Position numbers and translations under genes: made by a program. Of a stretch of DNA of 64,000 nt, positions 52,619-61,978 are shown in pieces. Source of the stretch: Caulobacter vibrioides (GTDB lineage Bacteria; Pseudomonadota; Alphaproteobacteria; Caulobacterales; Caulobacteraceae); contig NZ_CP023315.3 of the NCBI RefSeq assembly GCF_002310375.3, positions 1,798,001-1,862,000 of the forward strand, given 5' to 3'. Under the pieces are notes generated by a model. That model did no database searches. It worked only from the letters and a program-made list of their open reading frames with translations, and had not been told where the DNA came from. The stretch's first letter is position 1. Each line of letters opens with the position of its first letter.

Positions 52619-53701
52619 GTGTCCCAATCCCTCGTCATCTCCGTCGACGCCATGGGCGGCGACCACGGCCCTTCAGTCGTTGTCCCTGGGATCGCCCAAG
52701 TGCTTAGGGCCCTTCCAGGCGTGCGGTTCCTGCTGCACGGCGACAGCGCCGCGATCGAGGCCGAACTGGCGAAATGTCCCGCAGCCAAGGCGGTGAGCGA
52801 GGTTCGCCATTGCGACAAGGCCATCGGCATGGACGAGAAGCCGGCCCAGGCCATGCGCCGGGGCAAGGGTTCCAGCATGTGGAACGCGATCGAGGCGGTG
52901 CGCGAAAACCAGGCTCAGGCCTGTGTCTCCGCCGGGAACACCGGCGCTCTGATGGCGATCTCCAAGCTGATTCTGCGGATGGGCGCCGAGCTGGAGCGGC
53001 CCGCCATCGTCGCCAACTGGCCGACCATGAAGGGAGTCACGACCGTCCTGGACGTCGGCGCCAACGTCGAGAGCGACGCCTCTCAGCTGGTCGAGTTCGC
53101 CATCATGGGCGCGGCGTTCCACCATGCCGTCCATGGGGCCAAGCGGCCTACGGTCGGGCTTCTGAACGTGGGTTCCGAGGACCAGAAGGGGCACGAGGAA
53201 GTGCGCGAGGCGCACGCCATCCTGCGCGAGACCACTCTGGATTTCGACTATCACGGCTTCGTCGAGGGTAACGACATCGCCTACGGTACGGTGGATGTCG
53301 TCGTGACGGACGGCTTTACGGGCAATGTTGCGTTGAAGACGGCCGAGGGGCTGGCGCGGTTCTTCTCCAATGAGATCAAATCGACCCTGACCTCGGGCCC
53401 CTTGGCCATGCTGGGCGCGCTGATCGCATCGGGCGCTCTGAAGAAGATGCGTCACCGCCTGGACCCTAGCCGCGTGAACGGCGCGCCATTGCTCGGCCTG
53501 AACGGCATCGTGGTGAAGAGCCATGGTGGCGCGGACGCCAACGGCTTCGCCTCGGCCATCCGAGTCGCGGCGAACCTCGCGCGCAGCGATTTCCGCGCCG
53601 AGATCGACAGAAATCTCAAGCGCCTGACCGCCACGGCGGCGACGACCAAGCCCGAGCACGGGTTGGGGTCCGGCGCAGACGCCCAGGGAGCGGCCGAGTG
53701 A
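52619..53701 (+). CDS. plsX: Phosphate acyltransferase PlsX
   Basis: Makes acyl-phosphate from acyl-ACP for phospholipid synthesis. The 360-residue protein starts SQSLVISVDAMGGDHGPSVVVPG, then has the family motifs SAGNTGALMAI, LDVGANVESDA, NVGSEDQKGHE and VTDGFTGNVALKTAEG. GTG at 52619 is preferred because it gives the standard N-terminus; an in-frame GTG at 52589 would start inside the hairpin. The stop overlaps fabH by 4 bases. Confidence 0.94.
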   Translation: MSQSLVISVDAMGGDHGPSVVVPGIAQVLRALPGVRFLLHGDSAAIEAELAKCPAAKAVSEVRHCDKAIGMDEKPAQAMRRGKGSSMWNAIEAVRENQAQACVSAGNTGALMAISKLILRMGAELERPAIVANWPTMKGVTTVLDVGANVESDASQLVEFAIMGAAFHHAVHGAKRPTVGLLNVGSEDQKGHEEVREAHAILRETTLDFDYHGFVEGNDIAYGTVDVVVTDGFTGNVALKTAEGLARFFSNEIKSTLTSGPLAMLGALIASGALKKMRHRLDPSRVNGAPLLGLNGIVVKSHGGADANGFASAIRVAANLARSDFRAEIDRNLKRLTATAATTKPEHGLGSGADAQGAAE

Positions 53702-54675
53702 GCGTAGTGCGAAGCGTTGTAACGGGCGTCGGCGCCCATCTGCCGCCCAAGGTCGTGACCAACGACGATCTGGCGAAGTTTGTCGACACGAGTGACGAGT
53801 GGATTGTCGAGCGTACCGGTATTCGCCAACGCCATCAGGCGGCTGACGATCAGCCCGTGTCGGACCTGGCGTTCGAGGCGGCCAAGGACGCTCTGGCGGC
53901 GGCGGGCAAGACGGCCGCCGACGTCGACCTTATCATTGTGGCCACCACCACGGGAGATCTGACGTTTCCGGCCACCGCCACCATCGTTCAGCGCAAGCTG
54001 GGGGCACCGGTCGGCATCGCCTTCGACGTTCAGGCTGTCTGCTCGGGCTTTGTATACGCGCTGAGCGTGGCTGACGGCTTCGTCGCACGGGGCCATGCCA
54101 AATGCGCGCTGGTGATCGGCGCCGAAGCCATGACCCGCCTTATGGACTGGAGCGATCGGGGCACGTGCGTCCTCTTCGGCGACGGCGCCGGCGCCGTGGT
54201 GCTCGAGCCAGGCGAAGGCGAGGGGACAACCGCGGACCGGGGCATGCTGGGCTTCGCCTTGCGCGCCGATGGGACCAAGCAGGACCTGCTCTATGTCGAT
54301 GGCGGGCCGTCGACGACCGGGACGGTCGGCAAGCTGCGCATGCTGGGCAATCAGGTGTTCAAGCACGCGGTCGTCAACATCTCTGAAGCGATCCGAGCCG
54401 CCGCCGAACGGGCTGGCGTCGCGGTCGCCGACGTCGACTGGTTCATCCCGCATCAGGCTAACCAGCGCATTCTCCAGGGCGTTGCGCATCGCTGCGGCAT
54501 CGACGAGGAGAAGGTCATCTCGACCGTGGCCATCCACGCCAACACCTCCGCCGCCTCGATCCCGCTGGCCTTTGCGCATGGCATCAAGGACGGGCGAATC
54601 AAAAAGGGCGATCTGCTGCTTCTTGAGGCGATGGGTGGCGGGCTGACCTGGGGCGCTTGCGTCATCCGGCTCTAG
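53698..54675 (+). CDS. fabH: 3-oxoacyl-ACP synthase III
   Basis: Starts fatty-acid synthesis by condensing acetyl-CoA with malonyl-ACP. The 325-residue protein has the catalytic triad Cys115 (FDVQAVCSGFVYAL), His at about 252 (FIPHQANQRIL) and Asn at about 282 (IHANTSAASIPLA), plus WGACVIRL at the C-terminus. GTG at 53698 overlaps the plsX stop (GTGA), so translation is coupled. Confidence 0.97.
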   Translation: MSVVRSVVTGVGAHLPPKVVTNDDLAKFVDTSDEWIVERTGIRQRHQAADDQPVSDLAFEAAKDALAAAGKTAADVDLIIVATTTGDLTFPATATIVQRKLGAPVGIAFDVQAVCSGFVYALSVADGFVARGHAKCALVIGAEAMTRLMDWSDRGTCVLFGDGAGAVVLEPGEGEGTTADRGMLGFALRADGTKQDLLYVDGGPSTTGTVGKLRMLGNQVFKHAVVNISEAIRAAAERAGVAVADVDWFIPHQANQRILQGVAHRCGIDEEKVISTVAIHANTSAASIPLAFAHGIKDGRIKKGDLLLLEAMGGGLTWGACVIRL

Positions 54676-54879
54676 GTTGATCTGCAGTCGATATCGCCTT
54701 GCGCGATCCTGCGTCAGGGCATGAACTCCTGGCGTTGAGTCTTTGACTTCATGCGGTAATCGCGGCTCGGTGGACCTGGGCGCGGCCAGTTGAGGGCGGT
54801 CGCATCATGCCAAGGTTCGCCGCGAGTACTCCATCAAGGGCGGTCTTTGAATCGCCCCGATACGCGTGAAGGGGGTTGC

Positions 54880-55182
54880 ATGAAGGGCGCTACTTTGACC
54901 CGAGCCGACCTGTGCGAGGCGGTTCATGAGGAAGTCGGGCTTACCCGCCAAGACTGCGCGGGGCTGGTCGAGCGCACTCTCGACCTCGTCGCCGAGGCGT
55001 TGGAGCAGGGCGAAACCGTCAAGTTGTCGGGTTTCGGCGTATTTCAGGTTCGCGCCAAGCGCGCCCGTATGGGCCGCAACCCCAAGACGGGCGAGCCCGC
55101 CGAAATCGAACCGCGCCGGGTGATCGGTTTCCGAGCCTCGCAGGTCATGAAGGCGCGTATCGATCGCGCTCTGGGCGACTAG
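54880..55182 (+). CDS. ihfA: Integration host factor alpha subunit
   Basis: A 100-residue DNA-bending protein, partner of IhfB. The start [20 protein letters not shown], the [10 protein letters not shown] strand, and the DNA-intercalating beta arm [19 protein letters not shown] are typical, ending [11 protein letters not shown]. The ATG at 54880 follows AAGGGGG. A 204-base gap after fabH contains a CcrM methylation motif (GAGTC at 54737-54741) near TTGACT, so ihfA may have its own promoter. Confidence 0.95.
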   Translation: MKGATLTRADLCEAVHEEVGLTRQDCAGLVERTLDLVAEALEQGETVKLSGFGVFQVRAKRARMGRNPKTGEPAEIEPRRVIGFRASQVMKARIDRALGD

Positions 55183-55194
55183 GGACCGATTGCG

Positions 55195-55620
55195 GTGGCG
55201 AAGGGACCAAACGCCTTCCGCACGATCTCAGAGGCCGCCGAGGAGCTTGGCGTGCCGCAGCACGTGCTTCGCTTCTGGGAAACCAAGTTCTCTTTCATCC
55301 GCCCGATGAAACGCGCCGGCGGCCGTCGGTTCTATCGCCCTCAAGACATCGCCGTGCTCAACGGGGTCCGGACCTTGCTGCACAGCGAAGGACTGACCAT
55401 CAAGGGCGTCCAGAAGCTGCATCGTGATCAAGGGCTCGCGCACGTCATCGCGGCCGGCCTGGGCTCGAACGGCTCGGCGACGCTGGACGCTGACTTCGAC
55501 TACGAAACGCCTCGCGAGGAGTCCGCGATCGGTGAGCGGAAGCGCGATCGACTGGCCTTCGCGCTAGCCGATCTCACCGCGATCAAATCCCGGCTCGACG
55601 GACTTTTGGCGCGCGGTTGA
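55195..55620 (+). CDS. MerR-family transcriptional regulator
   Basis: A 141-residue regulator with an N-terminal winged helix-turn-helix: [56 protein letters not shown]. The C-terminal half has no Cys and no clear sensor. This MerR gene directly after ihfA is conserved in alphaproteobacteria. The start is GTG at 55195, 12 bases after ihfA. Confidence 0.9.
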   Translation: MAKGPNAFRTISEAAEELGVPQHVLRFWETKFSFIRPMKRAGGRRFYRPQDIAVLNGVRTLLHSEGLTIKGVQKLHRDQGLAHVIAAGLGSNGSATLDADFDYETPREESAIGERKRDRLAFALADLTAIKSRLDGLLARG

Positions 55621-55683
55621 TTTCTGCCCAAATCGGTGTTGCCCAAGGGCAGGGCGGCGCCTATAAGGGCGCTCCTTCCGCGT

Positions 55684-55760
<77 letters not shown>

Positions 55761-55787
55761 TTTCCTTCGGGAAAAGCGTGGAAGATC

Positions 55788-55815
55788 AAAGGCCGCCCGG
55801 AAGGGCGGCCTTTTT
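55788..55815 (+). terminator. Terminator downstream of tRNA-Pro
   Basis: Perfect stem AAAGGCCGCCC / GGGCGGCCTTT with loop GGAA followed by TTCG; the run is TTTTT. It may also serve the minus-strand gene 55827 onwards. Confidence 0.85.
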
Positions 55816-55826
55816 CGTTTCCAGCG

Positions 55827-56078
55827 CTATCGCTCGCCCGTGTTCAAGGGCTCGTCAGCCTTGCCCATCCAGCTGATCAGCGGGATTACGGGCAATATCC
55901 AGCCCATGCCCAGCGCCACGAAATAAACCAGGTGGATGAAGCGGTTCTGCGGGAGGTGGTCGTAGAGGCTGGTGAAGATCCAGATCCACGCGAACAGAAT
56001 CACCATGACGCCGATCGAGCCGATCAGCTTCCGCAGGCGCGCGGGTATCATGCGGGGCGGGCCGGAAGGGGTGTTCAC
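55827..56078 (-). CDS. DUF2842 small membrane protein
   Basis: An 83-residue protein with two transmembrane helices (SIGVMVILFAWIWIFTSLY and FIHLVYFVALGMGWILPVIPLI) ending SWMGKAD. The pattern I-G-x-V-hydrophobic...WILPxxPLI is that of the alphaproteobacterial DUF2842 family. Unknown function. The start overlaps the stop of the upstream gene by 4 bases (ATGA). Confidence 0.8.
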   Translation of the reverse strand: MNTPSGPPRMIPARLRKLIGSIGVMVILFAWIWIFTSLYDHLPQNRFIHLVYFVALGMGWILPVIPLISWMGKADEPLNTGER

Positions 56079-56326
56079 GCGGGTCTCCGAATGAGGCCAA
56101 GGATGGCCAGGAACAGGATTGCGCCGACGCTGGAGACAATCAGCTCACCAATGAAGCCGGCCAGGTGCAGGTCGATGCGTGAGGCGATGAAGGCTCCGAT
56201 GAACGAGCCGATCACGCCGATCAAGAGCTTGATGAACAGCGAGTGGCGACGAGCCAGGACGATATCCGCGATCCAGCCCGCCAGGATGCCGATCACCGCG
56301 GCCGCGAAAACCCCCATTCCGCTCAT
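56075..56326 (-). CDS. GlsB/YeaQ/YmgE-family membrane protein
   Basis: An 83-residue protein with three transmembrane segments rich in glycine (FAAAVIGILAGWIADIVLA, LLIGVIGSFIGAFIASRI, LIVSSVGAILFLAILGLI). It is of the transglycosylase-associated family, often linked to stress. The ATG at 56326 (MSGMGVF) is preferred over a much longer open frame that is only a shadow of ctaA. Overlaps the next gene by 4 bases, forming a two-gene operon. Confidence 0.85.
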   Translation of the reverse strand: MSGMGVFAAAVIGILAGWIADIVLARRHSLFIKLLIGVIGSFIGAFIASRIDLHLAGFIGELIVSSVGAILFLAILGLIRRPA

Positions 56327-56476
56327 CGATCGCTCCGCACCGTTGGCAACTGGCGATCTTTCGCACGAAGCGGCGGCTCCGTCATGTCGGGCCACAGAGA
56401 GATTGATGCAGTCCCTTCTCAGGCGTAGGGAAAGGTTCGCCGCAATTCGGCCCACAAGTGACGCTTTTCCGAGCCC

Positions 56477-57508
56477 ATGACGTCTTTCCTGCGTTCCGAC
56501 CGCTCGCGCCCTGTCGCGATCTGGCTCTTCATCGTCGCCGCCATGGTGTTCTCCATGGTTGTCGTCGGCGGGGCGACCCGTCTGACGGATTCTGGCCTGT
56601 CGATCACGGAGTGGCAGCCGATCATGGGCGCTTTGCCGCCCATGTCGGACCAAGCCTGGCTCAAGGCCTTTGAGCTCTACAAGCAGATCCCCCAGTTCCA
56701 GTTGGTCAACCCGGACATGACCCTCCAGGAGTTCAAGGGCATCTTCTGGTGGGAATGGGCGCATCGTTTCCTGGGACGCATCGTCGGCGCCGCCTTCGCC
56801 ATTCCATTCGTGGTGTTCCTGATCCGTAGGGACATTCCTCGCCGCCTGATCTGGCGTTGCGCAGCGATGCTGGGCCTGGGCGGCCTGCAAGGGCTGGTGG
56901 GCTGGTGGATGGTGTCCAGCGGTCTGTCCGAGCGGGTCTCGGTCGCGCCGGAGCGTCTGATGACGCACCTTGGCCTGGCCCTGGCGCTCTTCGTTTTGCT
57001 GATTTGGACCGCGCTGGACGCCTGGAACGGCGCGCCGCGTGTGGAAGAGCGCAGCCCCTGGCGCGGCTGGGCGCTGGCGTTTCTGGGGGCGGTCTTCTTT
57101 CAGAGCCTGCTCGGCGCCCTGGTCGCGGGCAATGACGCGGGCCTCGTCTACAATGACTGGCCGCTCATGAATGGGCGCTTTTTCCCAAGCGATTATGCCA
57201 CCGCCGGAATCTGGAGCACGCTGGCGCGCAGCCAGGCGGCGGTCCAGTTCAACCACCGTCTGATCGCCTATGCGGTTGTGATCGCGGGCATAGCCATCGC
57301 GGTGATAGCCCAGCGCGATCGCTTGCTGGTTCCGCATGGCAAGCAAGCGGCCCTGGCGGTGGCGGTCGTCGTTTCGCTCCAAGCGGCGCTTGGCGTCTGG
57401 ACGCTGGTCGCGGCCGTGCCCATCAGCCTGGGCGTGCTCCATCAAGCCGGCGCGGCGGTTCTGCTGGCGGCGTCTACGATGTTCGCCTGGCGCGTGCGCA
57501 GGCCTTGA
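56477..57508 (+). CDS. ctaA: Haem A synthase (CtaA/COX15)
   Basis: Oxidises haem O to haem A for cytochrome oxidase. The 343-residue membrane protein has eight predicted helices with haem-ligand His residues in [38 protein letters not shown] and [35 protein letters not shown] is the COX15-type signature. The start follows GAGCCC. It ends close to a palindromic repeat. Confidence 0.95.
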   Translation: MTSFLRSDRSRPVAIWLFIVAAMVFSMVVVGGATRLTDSGLSITEWQPIMGALPPMSDQAWLKAFELYKQIPQFQLVNPDMTLQEFKGIFWWEWAHRFLGRIVGAAFAIPFVVFLIRRDIPRRLIWRCAAMLGLGGLQGLVGWWMVSSGLSERVSVAPERLMTHLGLALALFVLLIWTALDAWNGAPRVEERSPWRGWALAFLGAVFFQSLLGALVAGNDAGLVYNDWPLMNGRFFPSDYATAGIWSTLARSQAAVQFNHRLIAYAVVIAGIAIAVIAQRDRLLVPHGKQAALAVAVVVSLQAALGVWTLVAAVPISLGVLHQAGAAVLLAASTMFAWRVRRP

Positions 57509-57544
57509 TCGGCGCTCGGTTACGTCTCCGGAGCGCCGCCGCCT

Positions 57545-57590
57545 AGAACCTGTCTGGTTGAGATGAAACCACCTGAACCGGACAGGCTCT
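57545..57590. repeat. Palindromic intergenic repeat, copy 2 (TGTCTGGTT type)
   Basis: Imperfect palindrome AGAACCTGTCTGGTT...AACCGGACAGGCTCT. It shares TGTCTGGTT and AGATGA with the element at 5143-5176. It lies 37 bases after the ctaA stop and 30 bases before the end of the convergent PhoX-like gene, the same convergent position as copy 1. Confidence 0.8.
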
Positions 57591-57619
57591 GGACACGCGC
57601 GGACTGAACGCGCTCTGGA

Positions 57620-59020
57620 CTATGCCTTGACCTCGCCCCAGGGGCCTGAGATCGCCAGGGTGAAGCCTGGGTTCTGCAGGTTGACGAAGAGGGTGCCGCC
57701 GTCAGGCGAGAAGCACGCGCCGGCGAACTCCGCATTGGCCGCGTGGACGTTGCGGGCCAGCGTATAGACCTTACCCTCGGGCGTGATGCCGCGCAGGTGA
57801 TTGCGAAGGGTGTCCGAATAGCGGTCCTCGCAAACGATGACGTGGCCCCAGGGCGCCACAACCAGGTTGTCGGCATAGTCAAGAACGCTAGTGTTCTGGC
57901 TTTCGACGAACAGTTGAAGCTTACCCGGCTGATCCGCCTCGCCCGGCTGGCCTTCGACGGCGCTGGGCACATAGCGGAAGATTTGACCGGCGCCCTTGGG
58001 GCCGCCCGACGTAGCCGTGAAATAGAGCTCGCCGTTTCCGAAGAAGAGCCCTTCGCCGCGAGCGACAATCGCAGCGCCCGCCTTGTGGCCACGCCGACGC
58101 AGGTCGTCATTGGGGCTATCGACGCCGTCCAGATCGATCCAGCGCACATCCTTCCAGCCGCCTGTCGCAAAGGACTTTTCGCTCTGGTTCCGGGTGTCAC
58201 CGCCTTCCGGCGCATCGACGAGACCCAGGGCCTGCAGACGGCCGCCGGCCGCCAGGTTGCGGCGATCGTTGGGAAGGTAGCGATAGAAGAGGCTGTCGGC
58301 GACATCCTCGGTCAGATAGACGACCCCGGTGCGCGGATCGACGCACGCGGCCTCATGTTTAAAGCGGCCCATCCCGGTCAGGGCGACAGGCTCGACCAGG
58401 CCGATGTGGGCGCTGGGGACCTCGAAGACATAGCCGTGGCTCTTGCCGGCTCGGGCGCCGGCCGCGAGCGTGGTCTCCTCGCAGGTCAACCACGAACCCC
58501 AAGGCGTGACGCCGCCCGCGCAATTGACCAGCGTGCCCGCGATGCTCATGTGCTGGCGCTCGGTCTGGCCGGTCTTGAGATTGTAGAGCTGGGTGCTCGT
58601 CCCGCCAGCGAACGCGGCGCCGTCACCGTTGAAGTCCCAGACGCGGCTGCGGTCGATGCGGTCGATGAGGCTTTGGCGCGGACCAAACGCGGTCTTCTCG
58701 ACGTCAGACGCCGACATCTCGTGATTACGGACCAGCAGGACCTTGTCGTCGCCGGCCGCGAAGCAGCCCATGCCGTCGAACTTGCCAGGCAGGAGCAGGC
58801 CATCGCTCATCGTCTCGCCGACCTGGGCGATCACGCGATAACGGAAGCCGGCGGGCAGGTCGATCATGCCCTTGGGATCGCGCACCAGAGGTCCATAGCC
58901 GGTGACTTCGTTCAGATAGGTCTCGGCCTGCGAAGCGCCGTCTTGGGCCCGTGCGGCGAAGGCGCCGAAGGCCATGCTGGTGGCGGCTGCGCTCAGAAAG
59001 GTTCGACGGGATACGACCAT
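57620..59020 (-). CDS. Tat-exported PhoX-like protein (DUF839)
   Basis: A 466-residue protein of the DUF839/PhoX family, beta-propeller phosphatases that bind Ca and Fe. The Tat signal VSRRTFLSAAATSMAFGAFA starts at residue 3. Segments such as SDGLLLPGKFDGMGCFA, LVRNHEMSASDVEKTAFG and WGSWLTCEETTLAAG match the propeller and its metal-ligand Glu/His. Length is shorter than classical PhoX. A phosphatase role is inferred from the family. Start ATG at 59020 has GAGGAAAG. Confidence 0.87.
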   Translation of the reverse strand: MVVSRRTFLSAAATSMAFGAFAARAQDGASQAETYLNEVTGYGPLVRDPKGMIDLPAGFRYRVIAQVGETMSDGLLLPGKFDGMGCFAAGDDKVLLVRNHEMSASDVEKTAFGPRQSLIDRIDRSRVWDFNGDGAAFAGGTSTQLYNLKTGQTERQHMSIAGTLVNCAGGVTPWGSWLTCEETTLAAGARAGKSHGYVFEVPSAHIGLVEPVALTGMGRFKHEAACVDPRTGVVYLTEDVADSLFYRYLPNDRRNLAAGGRLQALGLVDAPEGGDTRNQSEKSFATGGWKDVRWIDLDGVDSPNDDLRRRGHKAGAAIVARGEGLFFGNGELYFTATSGGPKGAGQIFRYVPSAVEGQPGEADQPGKLQLFVESQNTSVLDYADNLVVAPWGHVIVCEDRYSDTLRNHLRGITPEGKVYTLARNVHAANAEFAGACFSPDGGTLFVNLQNPGFTLAISGPWGEVKA

Positions 59021-59160
59021 GGATCTTTCCTCGGGAAGGGGGCGTAGAACGCTATGCCGCTGTTTCATGACGATTGGAACACAGGAATGTGGTATCATAA
59101 TACCCCATCCATTAAGTTACTGTTTTAAAATGGATTTTGGTAAAAGTGTCCATCTGCGTG

Positions 59161-59189
59161 TTGACAGGCCTCGCCACGTCGCGTAACAG
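59161..59189 (+). promoter_or_regulatory. Probable sigma-70 type promoter of rplM-rpsI
   Basis: TTGACA (59161-59166), 17-base spacer and TAACAG (59184-59189), 68 bases before the rplM start. The -10 match is partial. Confidence 0.5.
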
Positions 59190-59256
59190 CCGCCGCTCAC
59201 GCCGACGGAGCCTCTTTCAGGGCCCCGGACGCACTAAAAATTACGGATCAATCCCA

Positions 59257-59730
59257 ATGCAGAAGATCACGGCTTCCTTGAAGCCAGCCGAGGTCGAGAA
59301 GAAGTGGATCGTGGTCGACGCCGAGAACGCCGTTGTCGGCCGTCTGGCTTCGTTCATCGCCATGCGTCTCCGCGGCAAGCACCGTCCGGACTACACCCCG
59401 CACGTCGATTGCGGCGACTTCGTCGTCGTCATCAACGCCGACAAGGTGAAGTTCACCGGCAAGAAGCTGGACGACAAGGTCTACTACCGTCACACCGGTC
59501 ACCCGGGCGGCATCAAGGAAACCACCCCCCGCAAGGTGCTGGGCGGTCGTTTCCCCGAGCGCGTCCTCGAGAAGGCCGTTGAGCGCATGCTGCCCAAGGA
59601 GAGCCCGCTGGCTCGCAAGCAGCTGACCCACCTGCTCATCTACAACAACGGTGAGCACCCGCACCAAGCGCAGAGCCCGGAAGTCGTCGACTTCGCGGCC
59701 CGCAACAGCAAAAACACCCGGAGCCTCTAA
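59257..59730 (+). CDS. rplM: Ribosomal protein uL13
   Basis: A 157-residue large-subunit protein. Conserved uL13 parts: [62 protein letters not shown]-type helix ([19 protein letters not shown]) and [13 protein letters not shown]. The start at 59257 gives the standard N-terminus. Gap to rpsI is 3 bases; the two form the usual rplM-rpsI operon. Confidence 0.97.
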   Translation: MQKITASLKPAEVEKKWIVVDAENAVVGRLASFIAMRLRGKHRPDYTPHVDCGDFVVVINADKVKFTGKKLDDKVYYRHTGHPGGIKETTPRKVLGGRFPERVLEKAVERMLPKESPLARKQLTHLLIYNNGEHPHQAQSPEVVDFAARNSKNTRSL

Positions 59731-59733
59731 GTC

Positions 59734-60207
59734 ATGACCGACGCACAAGGCTTTGAAGCGCTGGCCAGCCTGTCCAGCAACCCGGAAGCTGCCGCTCCGG
59801 CCGAACCCAAGATCGACGCCCAAGGCCGCTCGTACGCGACCGGCAAGCGCAAGAACGCGATCGCTCGCGTTTGGATCAAGCCGGGCAAGGGCTCCATCAC
59901 GATCAACGGTCGTGATCAGGAAGTCTACTTCGCCCGTCCGGTGCTGCGCATGATGATCGCTCAGCCGCTGGAAGTGACCGATCGCCTGGGTCAATTCGAC
60001 GTCGTCGTGACCGTCGAAGGCTCGGGTCTGTCTGGTCAAGCCGGCGCGATCCGCCACGGCCTGTCGAAGGCTCTGACCTATTACGAACCCGGCCTGCGCC
60101 CGGTCCTGAAGCCGCACGGCTTCCTGACCCGCGACAGCCGCGTCGTCGAGCGTAAGAAGTACGGTAAGGCCAAGGCCCGCCGCAGCTTCCAGTTCTCGAA
60201 GCGCTAA
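59734..60207 (+). CDS. rpsI: Ribosomal protein uS9
   Basis: A 157-residue small-subunit protein. The C-terminus [16 protein letters not shown], whose tail contacts P-site tRNA, is intact, as are [18 protein letters not shown] and [17 protein letters not shown]. The N-terminal 33 residues are a longer acidic/Ala-rich extension than in E. coli, usual in alphaproteobacteria. A strong terminator follows. Confidence 0.97.
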   Translation: MTDAQGFEALASLSSNPEAAAPAEPKIDAQGRSYATGKRKNAIARVWIKPGKGSITINGRDQEVYFARPVLRMMIAQPLEVTDRLGQFDVVVTVEGSGLSGQAGAIRHGLSKALTYYEPGLRPVLKPHGFLTRDSRVVERKKYGKAKARRSFQFSKR

Positions 60208-60232
60208 TCGCGACGATTACGTCTACGGGAAG

Positions 60233-60265
60233 GGGCGCTTCGGTTCTGCCGAAGCGCCCTTTTTC
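60233..60265 (+). terminator. Rho-independent terminator of rplM-rpsI
   Basis: Perfect 11-bp stem GGGCGCTTCGG / CCGAAGCGCCC with a 5-base loop followed by TTTTTC. It lies 25 bases after the rpsI stop. Confidence 0.93.
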
Positions 60266-60298
60266 TTGTTCTGTCTCTTGTTCGGATTGGAGTCCGCC

Positions 60299-61252
60299 AT
60301 GGCGAACGCTCCCAAGGTCTTCATCGACGGCGAAGCCGGCACCACCGGCCTGCAGATTCGTGAGCGCCTGATCGGCCGCACCGATCTGCAACTGGTCTCG
60401 ATCGACCCCGACAAGCGCAAGGACGCCGATGCGCGCGCCGAGATGCTGAACGGCGCCGACGCGGTGATCCTGTGCCTGCCCGACGACGCGGCCAAGGAAG
60501 CCGTCTCGCTAGTCAGCGACCCGAACACGGTGATCATCGACGCCTCGACCGCCTATCGCACGGCCGAGGGGTGGGCCTATGGCTTTCCGGAGCTCGACCA
60601 GGACCAGCGCGGCAAGATCGCCGCGTCCAAGCGGATCTCGAACCCCGGCTGCTATCCGACCGGCGCGATCGCCCTGACGCGGCCGCTGGTCGAGGCGGGG
60701 ATCCTGCCGGCGGCACTGCCTGTCTCCTACAACGCGGTCTCGGGCTACAGCGGCGGCGGCAAGGCGATGATCGCCGAGTTCGAGGACGAGAGCGCGGCCA
60801 ACTTCACCAAGGTCCCGTTCCGGATCTATGGGATGTCGCAGGCGCACAAGCACGTGCCGGAAATGCAAAAGCACGGCGGCCTACTGCAGCGTCCGTTCTT
60901 TGCTCCGGCTGTGGGACGCTACATGCAGGGCATGATCGTCGAGATGCCGCTGCACTTCTCGACGCTCCACGGGACGCCGTCGCTTGGCGCGATCCATCAA
61001 GCGCTGTCGGACCACTACCAGGGCGAGCGGTTCGTCGAGGTCGCTTCGCTGGACGAAGCCAAGGGTTTGACCACCTTGGACCCCGAAGGCCTGAACGGCA
61101 CCAATCGCCTGAAGCTGTACGTGTTCGGTTCGGACGCCAGTGGTCAGGCGCGCCTGGTGGCGCTGCTCGACAACCTGGGTAAGGGGGCTTCGGGCGCCGC
61201 CGTGCAGAACCTCAACATCGCGCTGGGTCTCGACGAGGGCGCGGGTCTCTGA
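60299..61252 (+). CDS. argC: N-acetyl-gamma-glutamyl-phosphate reductase
   Basis: Third step of arginine synthesis. The 317-residue protein of the short ArgC type has the NADP-binding start [19 protein letters not shown], the catalytic Cys in [14 protein letters not shown] (about residue 117) and the His region [14 protein letters not shown]. The ATG at 60299 follows TTGGAG. It converges on the DUF1287 gene with only 6 bases between stop codons; a small inverted repeat (GGGTCT...AGACCC, 61243-61266) covers both. Confidence 0.95.
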   Translation: MANAPKVFIDGEAGTTGLQIRERLIGRTDLQLVSIDPDKRKDADARAEMLNGADAVILCLPDDAAKEAVSLVSDPNTVIIDASTAYRTAEGWAYGFPELDQDQRGKIAASKRISNPGCYPTGAIALTRPLVEAGILPAALPVSYNAVSGYSGGGKAMIAEFEDESAANFTKVPFRIYGMSQAHKHVPEMQKHGGLLQRPFFAPAVGRYMQGMIVEMPLHFSTLHGTPSLGAIHQALSDHYQGERFVEVASLDEAKGLTTLDPEGLNGTNRLKLYVFGSDASGQARLVALLDNLGKGASGAAVQNLNIALGLDEGAGL

Positions 61253-61258
61253 TCCGTC

Positions 61259-61891
61259 TCAGACCCGCCAGCGGTAGTGGCCGGTGGGCTTGTGAAGCTT
61301 GAAGCGCCATAGCGGCTCTTCCTTGACGCCATCGCCGATATTGTGCGCCACGCGCACTTGGTCTGGCCCGCTGACTGCGACGCCCAGATGCGGACGTCCG
61401 CCCGTCAGCCGCCAGGTCAGGATATCGCCCGGGGCGACGTTCTGGAACGCGTCTCCGCCGAGAAGGCGCGGGCCGGGCAGGGGAAGCCTGGCGTTCTGGC
61501 GCGCGAGGAACGCTTCGAGGTTCAGCACGCGACGATGATCGATGTTAGCGTCGGGTGAAGTCAGGCCCCACTCGCGCCGCGACGGATAGGCGTCGAACGC
61601 CGTCTTCATGTCCTCATGGACGCGCCGCTGCAGGTCAATGTCCCAGGCGTCGCGGGCGGCGCGGATCAGCACATCGGAGCAGACGCCGCTCGTCCGCAAG
61701 ACATCGCCATTCGGATACCCAATGGAGCGGTAACTGGCGTCGTAGGCGACCGTAATGCCGATCTGGGCTCTCGCCGCCGCCGCCAGCTTTCGCCCCGCGT
61801 CCGGAATCAGCGCGTGGCTAAGGTCCGCCCGCGCCAGGAAGGGCGCGGCAGCGAATATCCCCAAGGCTGTCCGTCGGTTGAGCGTGAGCAT
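61259..61891 (-). CDS. DUF1287 protein with Tat-like signal
   Basis: A 210-residue exported protein. Signal TLNRRTALGIFAAAPFLARA, then the DUF1287 domain: AYDASYRSIGYPNGDVLRTSGVCSDVLIRA, WDIDLQRRVHEDM, ANIDHRRVLNLEAFLAR and GRPHLGVAVSGPDQVRVAHNIG. A Cys-His pair (SGVCSDVL and RPHLGVAV) gives it an NlpC/P60-like look, suggesting a peptidase or amidase. The function is unknown. Confidence 0.85.
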   Translation of the reverse strand: MLTLNRRTALGIFAAAPFLARADLSHALIPDAGRKLAAAARAQIGITVAYDASYRSIGYPNGDVLRTSGVCSDVLIRAARDAWDIDLQRRVHEDMKTAFDAYPSRREWGLTSPDANIDHRRVLNLEAFLARQNARLPLPGPRLLGGDAFQNVAPGDILTWRLTGGRPHLGVAVSGPDQVRVAHNIGDGVKEEPLWRFKLHKPTGHYRWRV

Positions 61892-61978
61892 GGCGCGGAA
61901 GCTTGGCCATGATCCTGGCGACTTTTAGGCGAACAGGGTTCGTTTTCGACTGTTGCGGCGGATGGCCTGCGATAAGCG

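Noticed and set aside
56327-57445. Long minus-strand extension upstream of the GlsB-like gene
   Set aside because: It is antisense to ctaA and lacks hydrophobic segments; MSGMGVF at 56326 is the natural start.
59112-59128. TTAA-N9-TTAA before rplM as a CtrA site
   Set aside because: CtrA needs a seven-base spacer.
60268-60283. GTTC-N8-GTTC before argC as a possible LexA box
   Set aside because: The spacer is eight bases, not seven, and it lies in the tail of the rpsI terminator.
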